From Caloramator quimbayensis (GTDB taxonomy: Bacteria; Bacillota; Clostridia; Clostridiales; Caloramatoraceae): DNA of 64,000 nt. The notes under the pieces were generated by a model. It saw only the letters and a program-made list of their open reading frames with translations, was not told the DNA's origin and ran no database searches. How positions within the stretch are numbered: the first letter of the stretch is position 1; each line of letters begins with the position of its first letter. Shown piece by piece: positions 26,646-36,150 of this stretch. The DNA is taken from positions 62,001 to 126,000 of the forward strand of contig NZ_FUYH01000004.1 of the NCBI RefSeq assembly GCF_900167605.1, given 5' to 3'. A program made the translations under genes and the position numbers.

Positions 26646-27882
26646 CCTTTGAGAATTTGCACAATATACCAAGAAAGGCCCAAAATACAGGTGCAACTGA
26701 TACAACGCTTATATTGAAAAAAGATTGTATTAAATATCCTGAAATGCTGCATAAAAGCGGTATTATCAGGATATTTTTGTTTATGTTTTTAATTGCATCT
26801 ATTATTGCAAAAATTAAAAACAGCAAATAAGTAATTAGTGCAGGAATACCGGAAGCATAGGCTATTTGAAGATACTCGTTATGAGCTTTATCTATGATTA
26901 TATTTCCTATCAATCTATTTACGTCCTTTTTATAATTTTTCATAAATACTATATCAAAGGTATCGGGACCGTAGCCGATTATGGGGCTATTTTGTATAAG
27001 CTTTAGTGTCCGTTTCCATATGAATATCCTTGTTGAACCGGAATACTCGCTTTTTGTACTATCTATAGAAGCGTTTTTAGCATCACTTACTATTGAATCA
27101 AATCTTTTTATTAAAGCATTATTTTTATATGAATTTATTAGTAAAGTTATAGAAAAGATTATTAATAGAATAAAAATAAGACTTTTTAAATCTTTTTTAT
27201 TCTTTATAGAAAAAATAACTAATAATAAAAAGGATAAGGCAAAGCCAATCCAAGCGCTTCTTGTATTTGTGAGTAAAAGCGTTGTGTATAAAAGGCATGT
27301 AATTAAAAGGTTTAATATTTTATTGCTTTTTATAAAGCAATAAATGCTAATAGGAAGTATAAGAACTAAATAGCTTCCGAGAAAATTTGGATTACCTATA
27401 GTAGAATAAACGTATTTAACCCATTTGCTTCTTATGGGATCAACCTTTACTATATTATATCCAAAGTACTGAAGTATTCCATAAATTGAAATTACAGTTG
27501 CTGATAAGAAAAGGTAAACTAAATGAACCTTTGAAAAAATATATTTTGAAGAAGCTATTATAAAAATTATTAAATAACATATCAGAGTTAAAAATCCTTC
27601 ATATCTATATATTTTCCCAAATATAGATTGACTTATATTTACGGAAAAAATAGTTGATAGAGCTAAAATAAATATATAAACAAAAATAGTATAATATATT
27701 GCTTTATTTGAAAAATAGTCTTTATTAAACTCAAATAAAAACGGTATTGATGTGAAAAGGCATAATGCATATATTAAATAGGACTTTGCCTGATAATAAT
27801 AGTCTAATCTGTTAGGCGTTATAATTAATGGAACAATGCAAATAATACATATTATAAATATGTTGAAGATTTTTTTACTCAA
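26629..27882 (-). CDS. O-antigen ligase-like membrane protein
   Basis: Polytopic membrane protein of about 417 residues with roughly ten hydrophobic helices. A long extracytoplasmic loop contains [22 protein letters not shown] and [16 protein letters not shown], characteristic of the O-antigen ligase/Wzy_C family. Members polymerise or ligate surface glycans, but clostridial copies outside glycan clusters have no proven substrate. I prefer the TTG at 27882 because GGGGTG lies six bases upstream; the GTG at 27891 overlaps that box. The gene converges on mnmA and shares its last 17 bases with it. No glycosyltransferases are adjacent. Confidence 0.75.
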   Translation of the reverse strand: MSKKIFNIFIICIICIVPLIITPNRLDYYYQAKSYLIYALCLFTSIPFLFEFNKDYFSNKAIYYTIFVYIFILALSTIFSVNISQSIFGKIYRYEGFLTLICYLIIFIIASSKYIFSKVHLVYLFLSATVISIYGILQYFGYNIVKVDPIRSKWVKYVYSTIGNPNFLGSYLVLILPISIYCFIKSNKILNLLITCLLYTTLLLTNTRSAWIGFALSFLLLVIFSIKNKKDLKSLIFILLIIFSITLLINSYKNNALIKRFDSIVSDAKNASIDSTKSEYSGSTRIFIWKRTLKLIQNSPIIGYGPDTFDIVFMKNYKKDVNRLIGNIIIDKAHNEYLQIAYASGIPALITYLLFLIFAIIDAIKNINKNILIIPLLCSISGYLIQSFFNISVVSVAPVFWAFLGILCKFSKVKEFH

Positions 27883-27959
27883 TTGTTTCACCCCAAATAC
27901 AATCTATTAGAATTATACAGCAAAGATATTATTTGTACAATTTAAAGGGTGTGGTAGAT

Positions 27960-28472
27960 TTGAAAAGGTATATCGACGTTAAGGGGAGCAGAGTTGTTGA
28001 TGATAAAGGAAATTTAATTGGAAGAATAGAAGATTGTTTAATTGATATAAAAAGATTAAAAGTCTGTTCGTACATTATCAGAATAAAAAATTTGCATTCA
28101 AATTTTAATTTAATAGTTCTTAAGGATTTAGATGAATACAGAGATGTTTTTATTTTAAAAGGAAATTTGTATAAAATAGATTATCATATATTTAAAAAGC
28201 ATGAAGACATGCTTGTAAAAAATTACATTGGAATGGAAACAATAGATACAAAGAGAAAGTGGATTGGAAATTTAAAGGATTTAATTTTTGATGAAACTGA
28301 TGGGAGAATAAAAGCATTGATATGTAAAATAGGATTTTTTGAAGATATATTAGATGGAAGAAAAGTTATTATAGTCGACGAAAAGACTATTTTTGAAAAG
28401 GAAAGAATAGTTGTAGATGAAAATTATATGGATATAACAAATAACGTTTCTTTAAAAAAAATAATAAGGTGA
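27960..28472 (+). CDS. PRC-barrel domain protein
   Basis: A soluble protein of about 170 residues with two PRC-barrel-like modules. The first is near residues 1-75 (IDVKGSRVVDDKGNLIGRIEDCLID) and the second near 85-160 (MKKxIG-like GMETIDTKRKWIGNLKDLIFDE). PRC barrels occur in ribosome maturation factors and photosynthetic proteins and often act as adaptors, so the specific role here is unknown. The start is probably the TTG at 27960, with AAAGGGTG at 27943-27950. The gene lies eight bases before an AI-2E transporter gene, so the two may form an operon. Confidence 0.65.
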   Translation: MKRYIDVKGSRVVDDKGNLIGRIEDCLIDIKRLKVCSYIIRIKNLHSNFNLIVLKDLDEYRDVFILKGNLYKIDYHIFKKHEDMLVKNYIGMETIDTKRKWIGNLKDLIFDETDGRIKALICKIGFFEDILDGRKVIIVDEKTIFEKERIVVDENYMDITNNVSLKKIIR

Positions 28473-28479
28473 TAAATTT

Positions 28480-29487
28480 ATGTTAAAAATGAATTCCAAA
28501 AAGCTTTTTGTAATATTTTTTTTTATTGTTTTAATCATATTAGCATATTTTTCAAGGAGCATATTAAAACCTATATTGTTTTCAATTTTAATTGCCTATA
28601 TTGTAAATCCTTTTGTTAACTATCTTATAGCAAAGGGAGTAAATAAAAAAATTGCTGTTATTTTATCTTTATTAATTCTCTTTTTATTTGCTTTTTTATT
28701 GATTATTATTATTGTACCCGGCATAGTTAAAGATGTTCTATCCCTTTTGCAAAATGCTGATGAATATAGGGTTATTGCTGATAAATATAAAAACAGCACA
28801 GGATATAATGTTCTGCCGCAATATATGAGGTCAGCAGTTGACAGCAGCATATTAAAAGTACAATTAGTTATAACTGATTATTTGAAGCGTTTTTTTAACC
28901 AAATAATAGATTTTTCAATGGAACTTCCCACATATATTTTAATGCCTGTGTTTGTTTACTATTTTTTAGCCGATAAAGACTATTTATTATCTTTTATTAA
29001 ATCTTTCATTCCATATAATGAGAGAAATAAAGTATTAGAGCTTGGAAGTGAGATAGATAAGGTAATAGGAGGATTTATTAAAAGCCAGATAATTTTATCT
29101 ATAGTTATATTTATATTGACATTTGTGGCAATGGTAGTACTAAAAATAAAATATCCACTTATTATCGCTTTTGTTAATGGAATTGCAAACATTATACCAT
29201 ATTTTGGACCGATTATAGGTTTCCTGCCTGCTTTTTTATCAGCATCAGCTCAGTCAATAAATAAAGCTGTAATTGTTGCAATAGTGTTTTTTATAATTCA
29301 GGAATTTGAAAGCGGAATAATTGCACCAAAACTTATGGGAGAAAGTCTTGGAATTCATCCAGTCTTTATAATGGTTATTCTTTTAATAGGAGGAAAATTT
29401 TTTGGAGCATGGGGGCTTATACTTTCAATTCCCATAGCAGGAGTCATTAAGGTGACGTATAATTATATAATAAAGAGTTTATACTAA
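28480..29487 (+). CDS. AI-2E family transporter (UPF0118)
   Basis: Integral membrane protein of 335 residues with about seven or eight helices. The early GRSILKPILFSILIAYIVNPF-like region (FSRSILKPILFSILIAYIVN) and the late IIQEFESGIIAPKLMGESLGIHPV motif are hallmarks of the AI-2E transporter family. Members include the autoinducer-2 exporter TqsA, but others move ions, notably as Na+/H+ antiporters, so the substrate is not assigned. The start follows AGGTGATAAA. The gene probably shares a transcript with the PRC-barrel gene, and the T-box leader of alaS begins soon after it. Confidence 0.85.
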   Translation: MLKMNSKKLFVIFFFIVLIILAYFSRSILKPILFSILIAYIVNPFVNYLIAKGVNKKIAVILSLLILFLFAFLLIIIIVPGIVKDVLSLLQNADEYRVIADKYKNSTGYNVLPQYMRSAVDSSILKVQLVITDYLKRFFNQIIDFSMELPTYILMPVFVYYFLADKDYLLSFIKSFIPYNERNKVLELGSEIDKVIGGFIKSQIILSIVIFILTFVAMVVLKIKYPLIIAFVNGIANIIPYFGPIIGFLPAFLSASAQSINKAVIVAIVFFIIQEFESGIIAPKLMGESLGIHPVFIMVILLIGGKFFGAWGLILSIPIAGVIKVTYNYIIKSLY

Positions 29488-29525
29488 AATTTTAGATAAA
29501 ATATATAGGCTGATTTAAAATAGAA

Positions 29526-29554
29526 TTGACAAAAATGTATATATTTTATATAAT
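29526..29554 (+). promoter_or_regulatory. promoter of alaS
   Basis: TTGACA at 29526-29531, exactly 17 bases, then TATAAT at 29549-29554. Both boxes match the vegetative consensus perfectly. The start point would be near 29561. Confidence 0.85.
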
Positions 29555-29560
29555 GTTAAA

Positions 29561-29790
29561 AAGTTAAATGCGATGAAGGGAAGGAGTATGCTATTGTTTT
29601 TCTTTCAGAGAGAAGGCGGCAGGTGAAAGCCTTTAGAAAATGTAGCAGAAGCAGTCCCAAAGCTTCCTGCCGAAAAGAGTAGGCAGAGACGGAGCAGCCG
29701 TTACAGCATTAAGTGACCATTTTGGTAATAAGGGTGGTACCGCGGAGATAGCCTTCGTCCCTATATAGGGACAAAGGCTTTTATTTTTAC
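29561..29790 (+). ncRNA. T-box leader riboswitch of alaS
   Basis: Leader that senses uncharged tRNA-Ala and controls read-through into alaS. The T-box sequence AAGGGTGGTACCGCG is at about 29730-29744. Stem I features precede it: GATGAAGGGAAGGAGTA, AGAGAG and GGTGAAAGCC. Candidate specifier alanine codons GCA occur at 29645-29647 and 29651-29653. The competing terminator is GCCTTCGTCCCTA pairing with TAGGGACAAAGGC, followed by TTTTATTTTT (about 29750-29789). This fills most of the 326-base gap between genes. Confidence 0.92.
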
Positions 29791-29813
29791 TAAAAAATAG
29801 GAGGAGATTGTGT

Positions 29814-32450
29814 ATGAGATGGATGGGTGTAAATGAAATAAGAGAAAAGTATTTGTCCTTTTTTGAAAGCAAGGAGCATTTAAGGCTTCCAAGTTACTCG
29901 CTTATACCTCAAAACGATAAAAGCCTTCTTCTTATAAATGCAGGTATGGCTCCACTAAAGCCGTACTTTACAGGACAAGAAGTTCCTCCAAGAAGAAGAG
30001 TTACAACATGCCAGAAATGTATCAGAACCGGTGATATTGAGAGAGTAGGAAAAACAGCAAGACATGCTACTTTCTTTGAGATGCTTGGAAACTTTTCCTT
30101 TGGTGACTATTTTAAAGAAAGTGCAATTCCATGGGCATGGGAATTTGTAACTAAAGTTTTAGAGCTTCCAAAGGATAAACTTTATGTAACAATATATCTT
30201 GATGATGATGAGGCTTTCGATATATGGACTACAAAAACTGACATAGAACCAGAAAGAATTTTCAGACTCGGGAAGGAAGATAATTTCTGGGAGATAGGTC
30301 AGGGTCCCTGTGGACCATGTTCTGAGATACACTTTGACAGAGGAGAGGGGAAAATAAATACTCTTGAAGAATTTTTAAAAGCTGGAGAAGAAGACAGAGT
30401 TATTGAATTTTGGAATCTCGTTTTTACACAGTTTGATAAGGATGAAAATGGAAATTACAACCGCCTTCAAAGCCCAAATATAGATACAGGAATGGGACTT
30501 GAAAGAATGGCAACGATTATGCAGGGCGTAAACAGTATTTTTGATATAGATACTATGAAAAATATATTAAATGAAGTATGCAGAGTATCTAATACTGAAT
30601 ACAAAAAAGACAGTAAGAAAGATGTTTCTTTAAGGCTTATTACTGACCATATAAGAAGCGTTACTTTTATGGTAAGCGATGGCATACTGCCTTCCAATGA
30701 AGGAAGAGGATATGTATTAAGAAGACTTTTAAGAAGAGCAGCAAGACATGGAAAACTTCTTGGAGTTGACAAAGCATTTTTATGGGAGCTTTGCGATGTT
30801 GTAATAGAAAACTCAAAGGATGCCTATCCTCAGCTTGAAGAGAAAAAAGATTATATAAAGAAAGTAATAAGGCTTGAGGAGGAGAGATTTGACGAGACTA
30901 TAGACCAAGGTATAGTAATATTAAACCAGTATATAGATGAACTTAAAAAAGAAGAAGCAAATACATTATCAGGAGAAAAAACCTTCAAACTTTATGATAC
31001 CTATGGCTTCCCTCTTGAATTAACCCTCGAAATACTTGAGGAACAGGGTATGAATGCTGACATAAATGGATTTAATGAAGAGATGAAACTTCAAAGAGAA
31101 AGGGCAAGAGCTGCAAGAGAAGAGACTAATTATATGGGAACAGAGATGGACATATATATGACTCTTTTAGCTGAGATAACTACAACTTTTTCAGGATATA
31201 CGGATACAAAAACAGAGGGTAAAGTGCTTGTTATTGTTTCAAATGGTGATGTGGTAGATAGAGCTAATGCAGGGGATGAGGTTTCAATTATTCTTGACAA
31301 TACATCATTCTATGCTGAGATGGGAGGACAGGTTGGAGATAAGGGATACCTTGAGGGAGAAGATTTTAAAGTTGAGGTTTATGACTGTAAGAAGACTTCT
31401 AATGGGAAGATATTACATATTGGCAAAGTAGTAGAAGGAAGTATAAAGGCTGATTCAAAGGTAAAAGCTGTTGTTGATAGAAACAGAAGAATTGATATTG
31501 CAAGAAACCATACAGCAACCCATCTTCTTCACGCAGCTTTAAGAAAAGTTCTTGGAAGCCATGTTGAACAGTCTGGTTCCCTCGTATCGCAGGATAGATT
31601 AAGATTTGACTTTACGCATTTTGAGGGTATTTCTTCTGAGGATTTAAGAAAGGTTGAAAATATAGTAAATGAAAAGATAATGGAAGGGCTAACGGTTGAA
31701 ACTGTAGAAACGTCAATAGATGAAGCAAGAAAAATGGGTGCTATGGCACTGTTCGGAGAAAAATATGGAAATATCGTAAGGGTAGTAAAAGCAGGAGATT
31801 TTAGTATAGAACTTTGCGGTGGTACTCACGTTAATAATACTTCCTCAATAGGCATGTTTAAAATAATATCAGAAGGAGGAGTTGCCGCAGGAGTTAGAAG
31901 GATTGAAGCAGTTACAGGAAAAGGCGCATTAAATTATGTGGAACATTTAGAAGATACAATAAAGAGTGTTGCAGCAGCTTTAAAAACGTCGTCAAAGGAT
32001 ATAGTAAGACGCTGCGAATCTTTAATGCATGAAATAAAGGATAAAGAAAAAGAAATAGAAAATCTTAAGTCAAAAATGGCTTTAGGAGCTCTTTCAGATA
32101 TAATAAATAACGTTAAGGAGATTAAAGGAATAAAAGTTGCACTTTCATCCCTTGAACTTGATGCAGAGTCTTTAAGAGAGATAGGGGATAAATTAAGGGA
32201 TAAGCTCGGTAAATCTGTAGTTCTTCTTGCGGGCATAAAAGATGATAAGGTTACCTTTGTTGCAATGGCAAGTAAAGATGCAGTTTCCTTAGGAGTTCAT
32301 GCAGGAAATTTAGTAAAAGAAGTTGCAAAGATAACCGGAGGAGGCGGCGGCGGAAGGCCTGATATGGCTCAAGCCGGAGGAAAGGATGTTTCAAAGGTAA
32401 ATATGGCTCTTGAAAGCGCATATGCTATTATTGAAAATATGATTAAATAA
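29814..32450 (+). CDS. alaS: alanyl-tRNA synthetase
   Basis: Charges tRNA-Ala and edits Ser/Gly mischarging. The 878-residue protein has the class II catalytic domain ([39 protein letters not shown]), the editing domain with [12 protein letters not shown] and CGGTH zinc-site residues, and the C-Ala domain with the glycine run [16 protein letters not shown] chose the ATG at 29814, seven bases after GGAGGAG; a TTG at 29808 is too close to that box. Expression depends on the T-box leader. A terminator follows. It opens the alaS-ireB-ruvX block that is conserved across Firmicutes. Confidence 0.97.
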   Translation: MRWMGVNEIREKYLSFFESKEHLRLPSYSLIPQNDKSLLLINAGMAPLKPYFTGQEVPPRRRVTTCQKCIRTGDIERVGKTARHATFFEMLGNFSFGDYFKESAIPWAWEFVTKVLELPKDKLYVTIYLDDDEAFDIWTTKTDIEPERIFRLGKEDNFWEIGQGPCGPCSEIHFDRGEGKINTLEEFLKAGEEDRVIEFWNLVFTQFDKDENGNYNRLQSPNIDTGMGLERMATIMQGVNSIFDIDTMKNILNEVCRVSNTEYKKDSKKDVSLRLITDHIRSVTFMVSDGILPSNEGRGYVLRRLLRRAARHGKLLGVDKAFLWELCDVVIENSKDAYPQLEEKKDYIKKVIRLEEERFDETIDQGIVILNQYIDELKKEEANTLSGEKTFKLYDTYGFPLELTLEILEEQGMNADINGFNEEMKLQRERARAAREETNYMGTEMDIYMTLLAEITTTFSGYTDTKTEGKVLVIVSNGDVVDRANAGDEVSIILDNTSFYAEMGGQVGDKGYLEGEDFKVEVYDCKKTSNGKILHIGKVVEGSIKADSKVKAVVDRNRRIDIARNHTATHLLHAALRKVLGSHVEQSGSLVSQDRLRFDFTHFEGISSEDLRKVENIVNEKIMEGLTVETVETSIDEARKMGAMALFGEKYGNIVRVVKAGDFSIELCGGTHVNNTSSIGMFKIISEGGVAAGVRRIEAVTGKGALNYVEHLEDTIKSVAAALKTSSKDIVRRCESLMHEIKDKEKEIENLKSKMALGALSDIINNVKEIKGIKVALSSLELDAESLREIGDKLRDKLGKSVVLLAGIKDDKVTFVAMASKDAVSLGVHAGNLVKEVAKITGGGGGGRPDMAQAGGKDVSKVNMALESAYAIIENMIK

Positions 32451-32481
32451 AAGAAGGCGGGTTACCGCCTCCTTTTATTTT
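32447..32481 (+). terminator. terminator after alaS
   Basis: AAAAGAAGGCGG and CCGCCTCCTTTT pair around GTTA, followed by ATTTTA. Confidence 0.88.
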
Positions 32482-32580
32482 AAAACAATATTTAAAAACA
32501 TATATAATAGCATTTGATTTAATTTAAATATAGTGGTATATTATGTTTATAGTTAAAAACATGGGAAAGGTGTGGTTAAT

Positions 32581-32838
32581 ATGACCGAACGCCATGAAGG
32601 TACTATGCAGTACAAATTTGACATGGAAAATAACGAAAAAATAAAAGAAATACTCAGGGAGGTATATGAAGCCCTTAAGGAAAAAGGATATAACCCTATA
32701 AATCAAATCGTAGGCTATATACTTTCAGGAGATCCTACATATATAACAAGTTATAAAAACGCAAGGGCTAAAATCAGAAAGCTTGAAAGAGATGAAATAT
32801 TAGAGGAACTTTTAATGAGCTTTATTGAAGAAAAATGA
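32581..32838 (+). CDS. ireB: IreB family regulatory phosphoprotein (UPF0297)
   Basis: An 85-residue helical protein. The core [20 protein letters not shown] plus [18 protein letters not shown] is the signature of IreB/UPF0297. In Enterococcus, IreB is phosphorylated by the Ser/Thr kinase IreK and influences cephalosporin resistance; the role in Clostridia is inferred from homology. The ATG at 32581 follows AAAGGTGTGG with suitable spacing; an in-frame GTG at 32572 would overlap it. Its usual neighbours alaS and ruvX flank it here, but an oxidoreductase gene has come between it and ruvX. Confidence 0.92.
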   Translation: MTERHEGTMQYKFDMENNEKIKEILREVYEALKEKGYNPINQIVGYILSGDPTYITSYKNARAKIRKLERDEILEELLMSFIEEK

Positions 32839-32971
32839 TTTATGTTTAAAAGTAAAGTTTATTTGTTTTTTAAGCTGTAAAATTAATATCTTAAAATTAT
32901 ATTTGGACAGACTATTTATAATTGCTGAATAAATAATAATTTTAGCATTTAATATAAAAAGCTTTGAAAAG

Positions 32972-33000
32972 GACGGTATAAAATATACCGTCTAAAATTT
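32972..33000 (+). terminator. hairpin before the aldo/keto reductase gene
   Basis: GACGGTATA and TATACCGTC pair perfectly around AAA and are followed by TAAAATTTT. The U-run is broken, so termination may be partial. It probably closes the ireB transcript. Confidence 0.6.
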
Positions 33001-33018
33001 TGAATTGGAGGAATAGCT

Positions 33019-33969
33019 TTGGAATATGTAAGGCTTGGTAAAACAAATTTGGTGGTATCAAGGCTTTGCTTTGGAGGGCTTACTGTAGGTCCGCTGCAGG
33101 CCAATATGGATATTGAAGAGGGAGCAAAAGTTATAGCGGCAGCTTTTGATATGGGAGTAAACTTTATAGATACGGCAAAGCTGTATAAAACATATCCTTA
33201 TATAAAAAGGGCCATGGAAATATCAAAAAATAAAAATATAGTTATATCATCTAAATCCTACGATTATACCTATGAAGGTATGAAGGAAAGCGTATTGGAA
33301 GCTTTAGAAGAGCTTGGAGTAAAAAAAGTAGGAATATTCTCTCTTCATGAACAGGAGAGCAGATTGACGTTAAAAGGTCACTCTGAAGCATTAAGATATC
33401 TTATTGATGCTAAAAAAATGGGAATAATAGATGCAGTAGGAGTTTCAACTCATGCGGTAGAAGTGGTTGAAGCTGCTGTTGATATGGATGAGATAGATGT
33501 AATTCATCCAATCATAAACATAAAAGGTCTTGGGATAATAGACGGCACTATAGATGATATGCTAAAAGCTGTTGAGAAGGCCAATAAATGCGGTAAAGGA
33601 ATATACTCTATGAAGCCTCTTGGAGGAGGAAATCTTATGTCAAAATCAATGGAATGTTTTAAATTTGTTTTAGATAATCCTAATATACATTCTGTTGCAG
33701 TTGGTATGCAGTCCTTAGAGGAGGTATATACTAACATATCGATATTTGAAGGAAAAAATCCTGATGAAGATGTTCTTTTAAGATTAAAAAACAGGAATAG
33801 AAAACTGCACATTGATTACTGGTGCATAGGATGCGGAGAATGCGAAAGAGCATGTAAAAATAAAGCAATAAAAGTTGTTGAGGGAAAAGCAAAGGTTGAT
33901 AAAGATAAGTGTGTTCTTTGCGGTTATTGTTCTGCTTATTGTCCGCAGTTTTGCATAAAAATTGTTTAG
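33019..33969 (+). CDS. aldo/keto reductase with ferredoxin-like 4Fe-4S domain
   Basis: A 316-residue oxidoreductase. Residues 1-250 form an aldo/keto reductase barrel ([21 protein letters not shown] with the catalytic Asp and Tyr, ISSKSYDY with the lysine). The C-terminus (about 265-316) has two cluster motifs, [13 protein letters not shown] and [15 protein letters not shown]. Such fused proteins are common in anaerobes and are thought to use ferredoxin-type electron transfer, but substrates are unknown. The start codon is TTG at 33019 after TTGGAGGAA. The gene lies 11 bases before ruvX and is probably co-transcribed with it. Confidence 0.85.
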   Translation: MEYVRLGKTNLVVSRLCFGGLTVGPLQANMDIEEGAKVIAAAFDMGVNFIDTAKLYKTYPYIKRAMEISKNKNIVISSKSYDYTYEGMKESVLEALEELGVKKVGIFSLHEQESRLTLKGHSEALRYLIDAKKMGIIDAVGVSTHAVEVVEAAVDMDEIDVIHPIINIKGLGIIDGTIDDMLKAVEKANKCGKGIYSMKPLGGGNLMSKSMECFKFVLDNPNIHSVAVGMQSLEEVYTNISIFEGKNPDEDVLLRLKNRNRKLHIDYWCIGCGECERACKNKAIKVVEGKAKVDKDKCVLCGYCSAYCPQFCIKIV

Positions 33970-33980
33970 GAGGGTTGAAA

Positions 33981-34394
33981 TTGAGAATAATGGGTCTTGA
34001 TGTAGGCGATAAAACCATAGGAGTTGCCATTAGCGATCCCTTTGGATGGACGGCTCAGGGAATAAAAACAATAAAAAGAACAGGTATTAAAAAGGATATT
34101 AATGAGATAATAAATATTATCGATGAGTATAAAGTTGAAAAAATAGTAGTAGGCTATCCTAAAAATATGAATGGAACTATAGGACCGAGAGCTCAGTTAG
34201 TGACTGATTTTTGCAATAAATTAAAAAGCAGAGTTAATATCGATATAGAACTTGAGGATGAGAGGTTAACTACGGTTGCAGCTGAAAGGATGCTTATTGA
34301 TGCAGATGTTTCGAGAAAAAAGCGAAAGGAAGTAATTGACACTATTGCAGCAACATATATACTGCAGACGTATCTTAACAGAATTAACAAATAA
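33981..34394 (+). CDS. ruvX: Holliday junction resolvase-like RuvX/YqgF
   Basis: A 137-residue RNase H-fold nuclease of the YqgF family, linked to Holliday junction resolution and to 16S rRNA 5' processing. It starts [20 protein letters not shown] with the first catalytic aspartate. [16 protein letters not shown] and [14 protein letters not shown] complete the active site. The TTG at 33981 is chosen since AGGAGGG at 33968-33974 is six bases upstream; the ATG at 33990 would be 15 bases away. The family is essential in many bacteria. It keeps its usual place near alaS, ireB and the DUF1292 gene. Confidence 0.93.
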   Translation: MRIMGLDVGDKTIGVAISDPFGWTAQGIKTIKRTGIKKDINEIINIIDEYKVEKIVVGYPKNMNGTIGPRAQLVTDFCNKLKSRVNIDIELEDERLTTVAAERMLIDADVSRKKRKEVIDTIAATYILQTYLNRINK

Positions 34395-34456
34395 ATGATT
34401 GACAGCTTTTAAAATAATAATTACAATAACATTATAATTAGAAAAGAGGTGTTCTT

Positions 34457-34738
34457 ATGGAAAACAACGAAAACACAGTAATATTAACTGATGAGGATGG
34501 CGTAGAAACTGAATTTGAAGTCATCACAGCTCTTGAAGTTGATGGTAATGAATACTATGTATTATATCCTGTAAATGAAGCAGAAGAAGATGATGCAGTA
34601 GTATTAAAGCTGATTAAAAATGAAGATGGAGAAGAAATGCTTACAACTATTGAAGACGATGATGAATTTGAAAAGGTAGCAGCTGCATACGAAGAGTGGT
34701 TAAGTGAAGAAGACTTTGAGGATGAAGATGAAGAATAA
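34457..34738 (+). CDS. DUF1292 (YrzB-like) acidic protein
   Basis: A 93-residue very acidic protein (ending EEDFEDEDEE) of the DUF1292 family, related to B. subtilis YrzB. The centre ITALEVDGNEYYVLYPVNE is the conserved part. Function is unknown. In Firmicutes it regularly sits just after ruvX, which suggests a linked but undefined housekeeping role. The ribosome site AAGAGGTG is eight bases before the ATG. A strong terminator overlaps its stop codon. Confidence 0.88.
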   Translation: MENNENTVILTDEDGVETEFEVITALEVDGNEYYVLYPVNEAEEDDAVVLKLIKNEDGEEMLTTIEDDDEFEKVAAAYEEWLSEEDFEDEDEE

Positions 34739-34770
34739 GGATATACCTTTGGTATATCCTTTCTTTTATA
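34738..34770 (+). terminator. terminator after the DUF1292 gene
   Basis: AGGATATACC and GGTATATCCT pair perfectly around TTT, followed by TTCTTTTATA. Confidence 0.9.
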
Positions 34771-34802
34771 TATAAATAAAACTTAAAAGAGGTAATTTTA
34801 AC

Positions 34803-35480
34803 ATGTATATAGATGGAGAAAAAAATGAAGGTATTTTTATAAAAAGGCTTAACAGGTTTGAAGCTTTAGTAAGGGTAGATAATAAAATAGAATTGGTTCA
34901 TGTTCCTAATACAGGAAGAATGAAAGAGCTGCTTTATGAAGGAGCAAAGGTTATACTTAATAAGACTAACAACCCTAATAGAAAGACTAAATACAGTCTT
35001 CTGCATATATACAAAAATCAACATCTTATATGTGTTAATTCTTCTTTAGCGAACAGGGTATTTGAAGAAGCAGTTTTAACGGGTGAGATTGACTGGGCTG
35101 AAGGTGAAATAAAAAGAGAGGTTCAATTTTTTAACAGCAGGTTTGATTTCTTTATTAAAAAGGATGAGGGAATATTTACAGAAGTAAAATGTGCTACCTT
35201 TGAAGAGGATGGAATAGCAAAATTTCCTGATGCTCCTACAGAAAGAGGAAAAAAACACATAGATGAACTTATATTAGCTAATAATAATTATAAAGCTGCA
35301 ATCGTAATTATCTCTTTTATGGATTATGTTAAAAGTTTTACACCAAACTATAAAATAGATAAGGAATTTGGGGAAAAACTTATAAAAGCATTTTCAATGG
35401 GAGTTATCGTAAAGGCTTACAGATGTTCTGTAAGCATAGATGAAGTTGTATTAAAGGATGAGCTGAAAATTATTTTTTAA
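34803..35480 (+). CDS. sfsA: sugar fermentation stimulation protein homologue SfsA
   Basis: A 225-residue SfsA-family protein. The motif VHVPNTGRMKELLYEGAKV, the nuclease-like FTEVKCATF with catalytic Glu-x-Lys, and FPDAPTERGKKHIDEL define the family. E. coli SfsA stimulates maltose genes and binds DNA. Structural similarity to PD-(D/E)XK nucleases suggests a nucleic-acid role, so the name may not reflect function here. The ATG follows AGAGGTAATTTTA. It appears as a single-gene unit between the DUF1292 terminator and the fur promoter. Confidence 0.92.
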   Translation: MYIDGEKNEGIFIKRLNRFEALVRVDNKIELVHVPNTGRMKELLYEGAKVILNKTNNPNRKTKYSLLHIYKNQHLICVNSSLANRVFEEAVLTGEIDWAEGEIKREVQFFNSRFDFFIKKDEGIFTEVKCATFEEDGIAKFPDAPTERGKKHIDELILANNNYKAAIVIISFMDYVKSFTPNYKIDKEFGEKLIKAFSMGVIVKAYRCSVSIDEVVLKDELKIIF

Positions 35481-35523
35481 AATGAGCTGCTACAGCTGAA
35501 TCTATATATCAATTGAAAATCTC

Positions 35524-35562
35524 TTGACAATACATGTAAAATAATGTTAAATTTAATATAAT
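35524..35562 (+). promoter_or_regulatory. fur promoter with candidate autoregulatory operator
   Basis: TTGACA at 35524-35529 has a 17-base spacer to TTAAAT at 35547-35552. Over the -10 lies an AT-rich palindrome, ATAATGTTAAA/TTTAATATAAT at 35541-35562 (9 of 11 pairs). Fur-family regulators often bind such AT-rich dyads in their own promoters. Low information content limits certainty. Confidence 0.4.
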
Positions 35563-35584
35563 AGTTTTGAATTGAGGTGTAAAT

Positions 35585-36058
35585 ATGGTTGTATTCTCAA
35601 GAGAGGAAACAGAAAAGCTTAAGCAGCGCTTAAAGACAGGAGGATATAAGCTCACTCCGCAAAGAAGAGCTGTGCTTGATGTAATTATAGATAATGAGGG
35701 AAAACATCTTTCTACTGAAGAAATTTATGATATTGTAAAAAAGGACTGCCCAGAGATAGGCCTTGCAACTGTATATAGAACGCTTCAGCTTTTAGAGAAA
35801 ATGGGAGTAGTCTGCAGAATGAATTTTGACGATGGATGCAATAGGTATGAGCTTATACATGACGAAGAGGATCATCAGCATCACCATCTCGTTTGTATAA
35901 ATTGTGGAAATGTTGAAGAAGTCGAGGGGGATCTTTTGGAAACCCTTGAGGAAAAAATAGAAGAAAAGTATAACTTTAAAATAACTAATCATAGTGTAAA
36001 ATTTTTTGGATTTTGCAGCAAATGCAATGAATTAAATAAAGATAAAGTTGACGATTAA
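35585..36058 (+). CDS. fur: Fur-family metal-dependent regulator
   Basis: A 157-residue Fur-family repressor. The winged helix (LTPQRRAVLDVIIDNEGKHLS, GLATVYRTLQLLEKMGVV) is followed by the metal domain. It has the His cluster HHHLVCINCG and a second CxxC in CSKC, a structural zinc site. The family includes Fur (iron), PerR (peroxide) and Zur (zinc). Subtype is hard to fix, but the EDHQHHHLVC context suits Fur or PerR. The start ATG follows TTGAGGTG. The region ahead carries a dyad that may be its own operator. Confidence 0.82.
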   Translation: MVVFSREETEKLKQRLKTGGYKLTPQRRAVLDVIIDNEGKHLSTEEIYDIVKKDCPEIGLATVYRTLQLLEKMGVVCRMNFDDGCNRYELIHDEEDHQHHHLVCINCGNVEEVEGDLLETLEEKIEEKYNFKITNHSVKFFGFCSKCNELNKDKVDD

Positions 36059-36150
36059 TCGATTTGCAGGTTAAAATCATTATATCTTTTATAGTTTTAG
36101 AAATATTATTGGTAATATATAGATATAAATACGAAGGAGGGAAAGCATAT

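Noticed and set aside
36064-36150. In-frame N-terminal extension of RNase J with a hydrophobic stretch
   Set aside because: No ribosome site precedes it, while GAAGGAGGG sits right before the TTG at 36151, and that start gives the normal family length.
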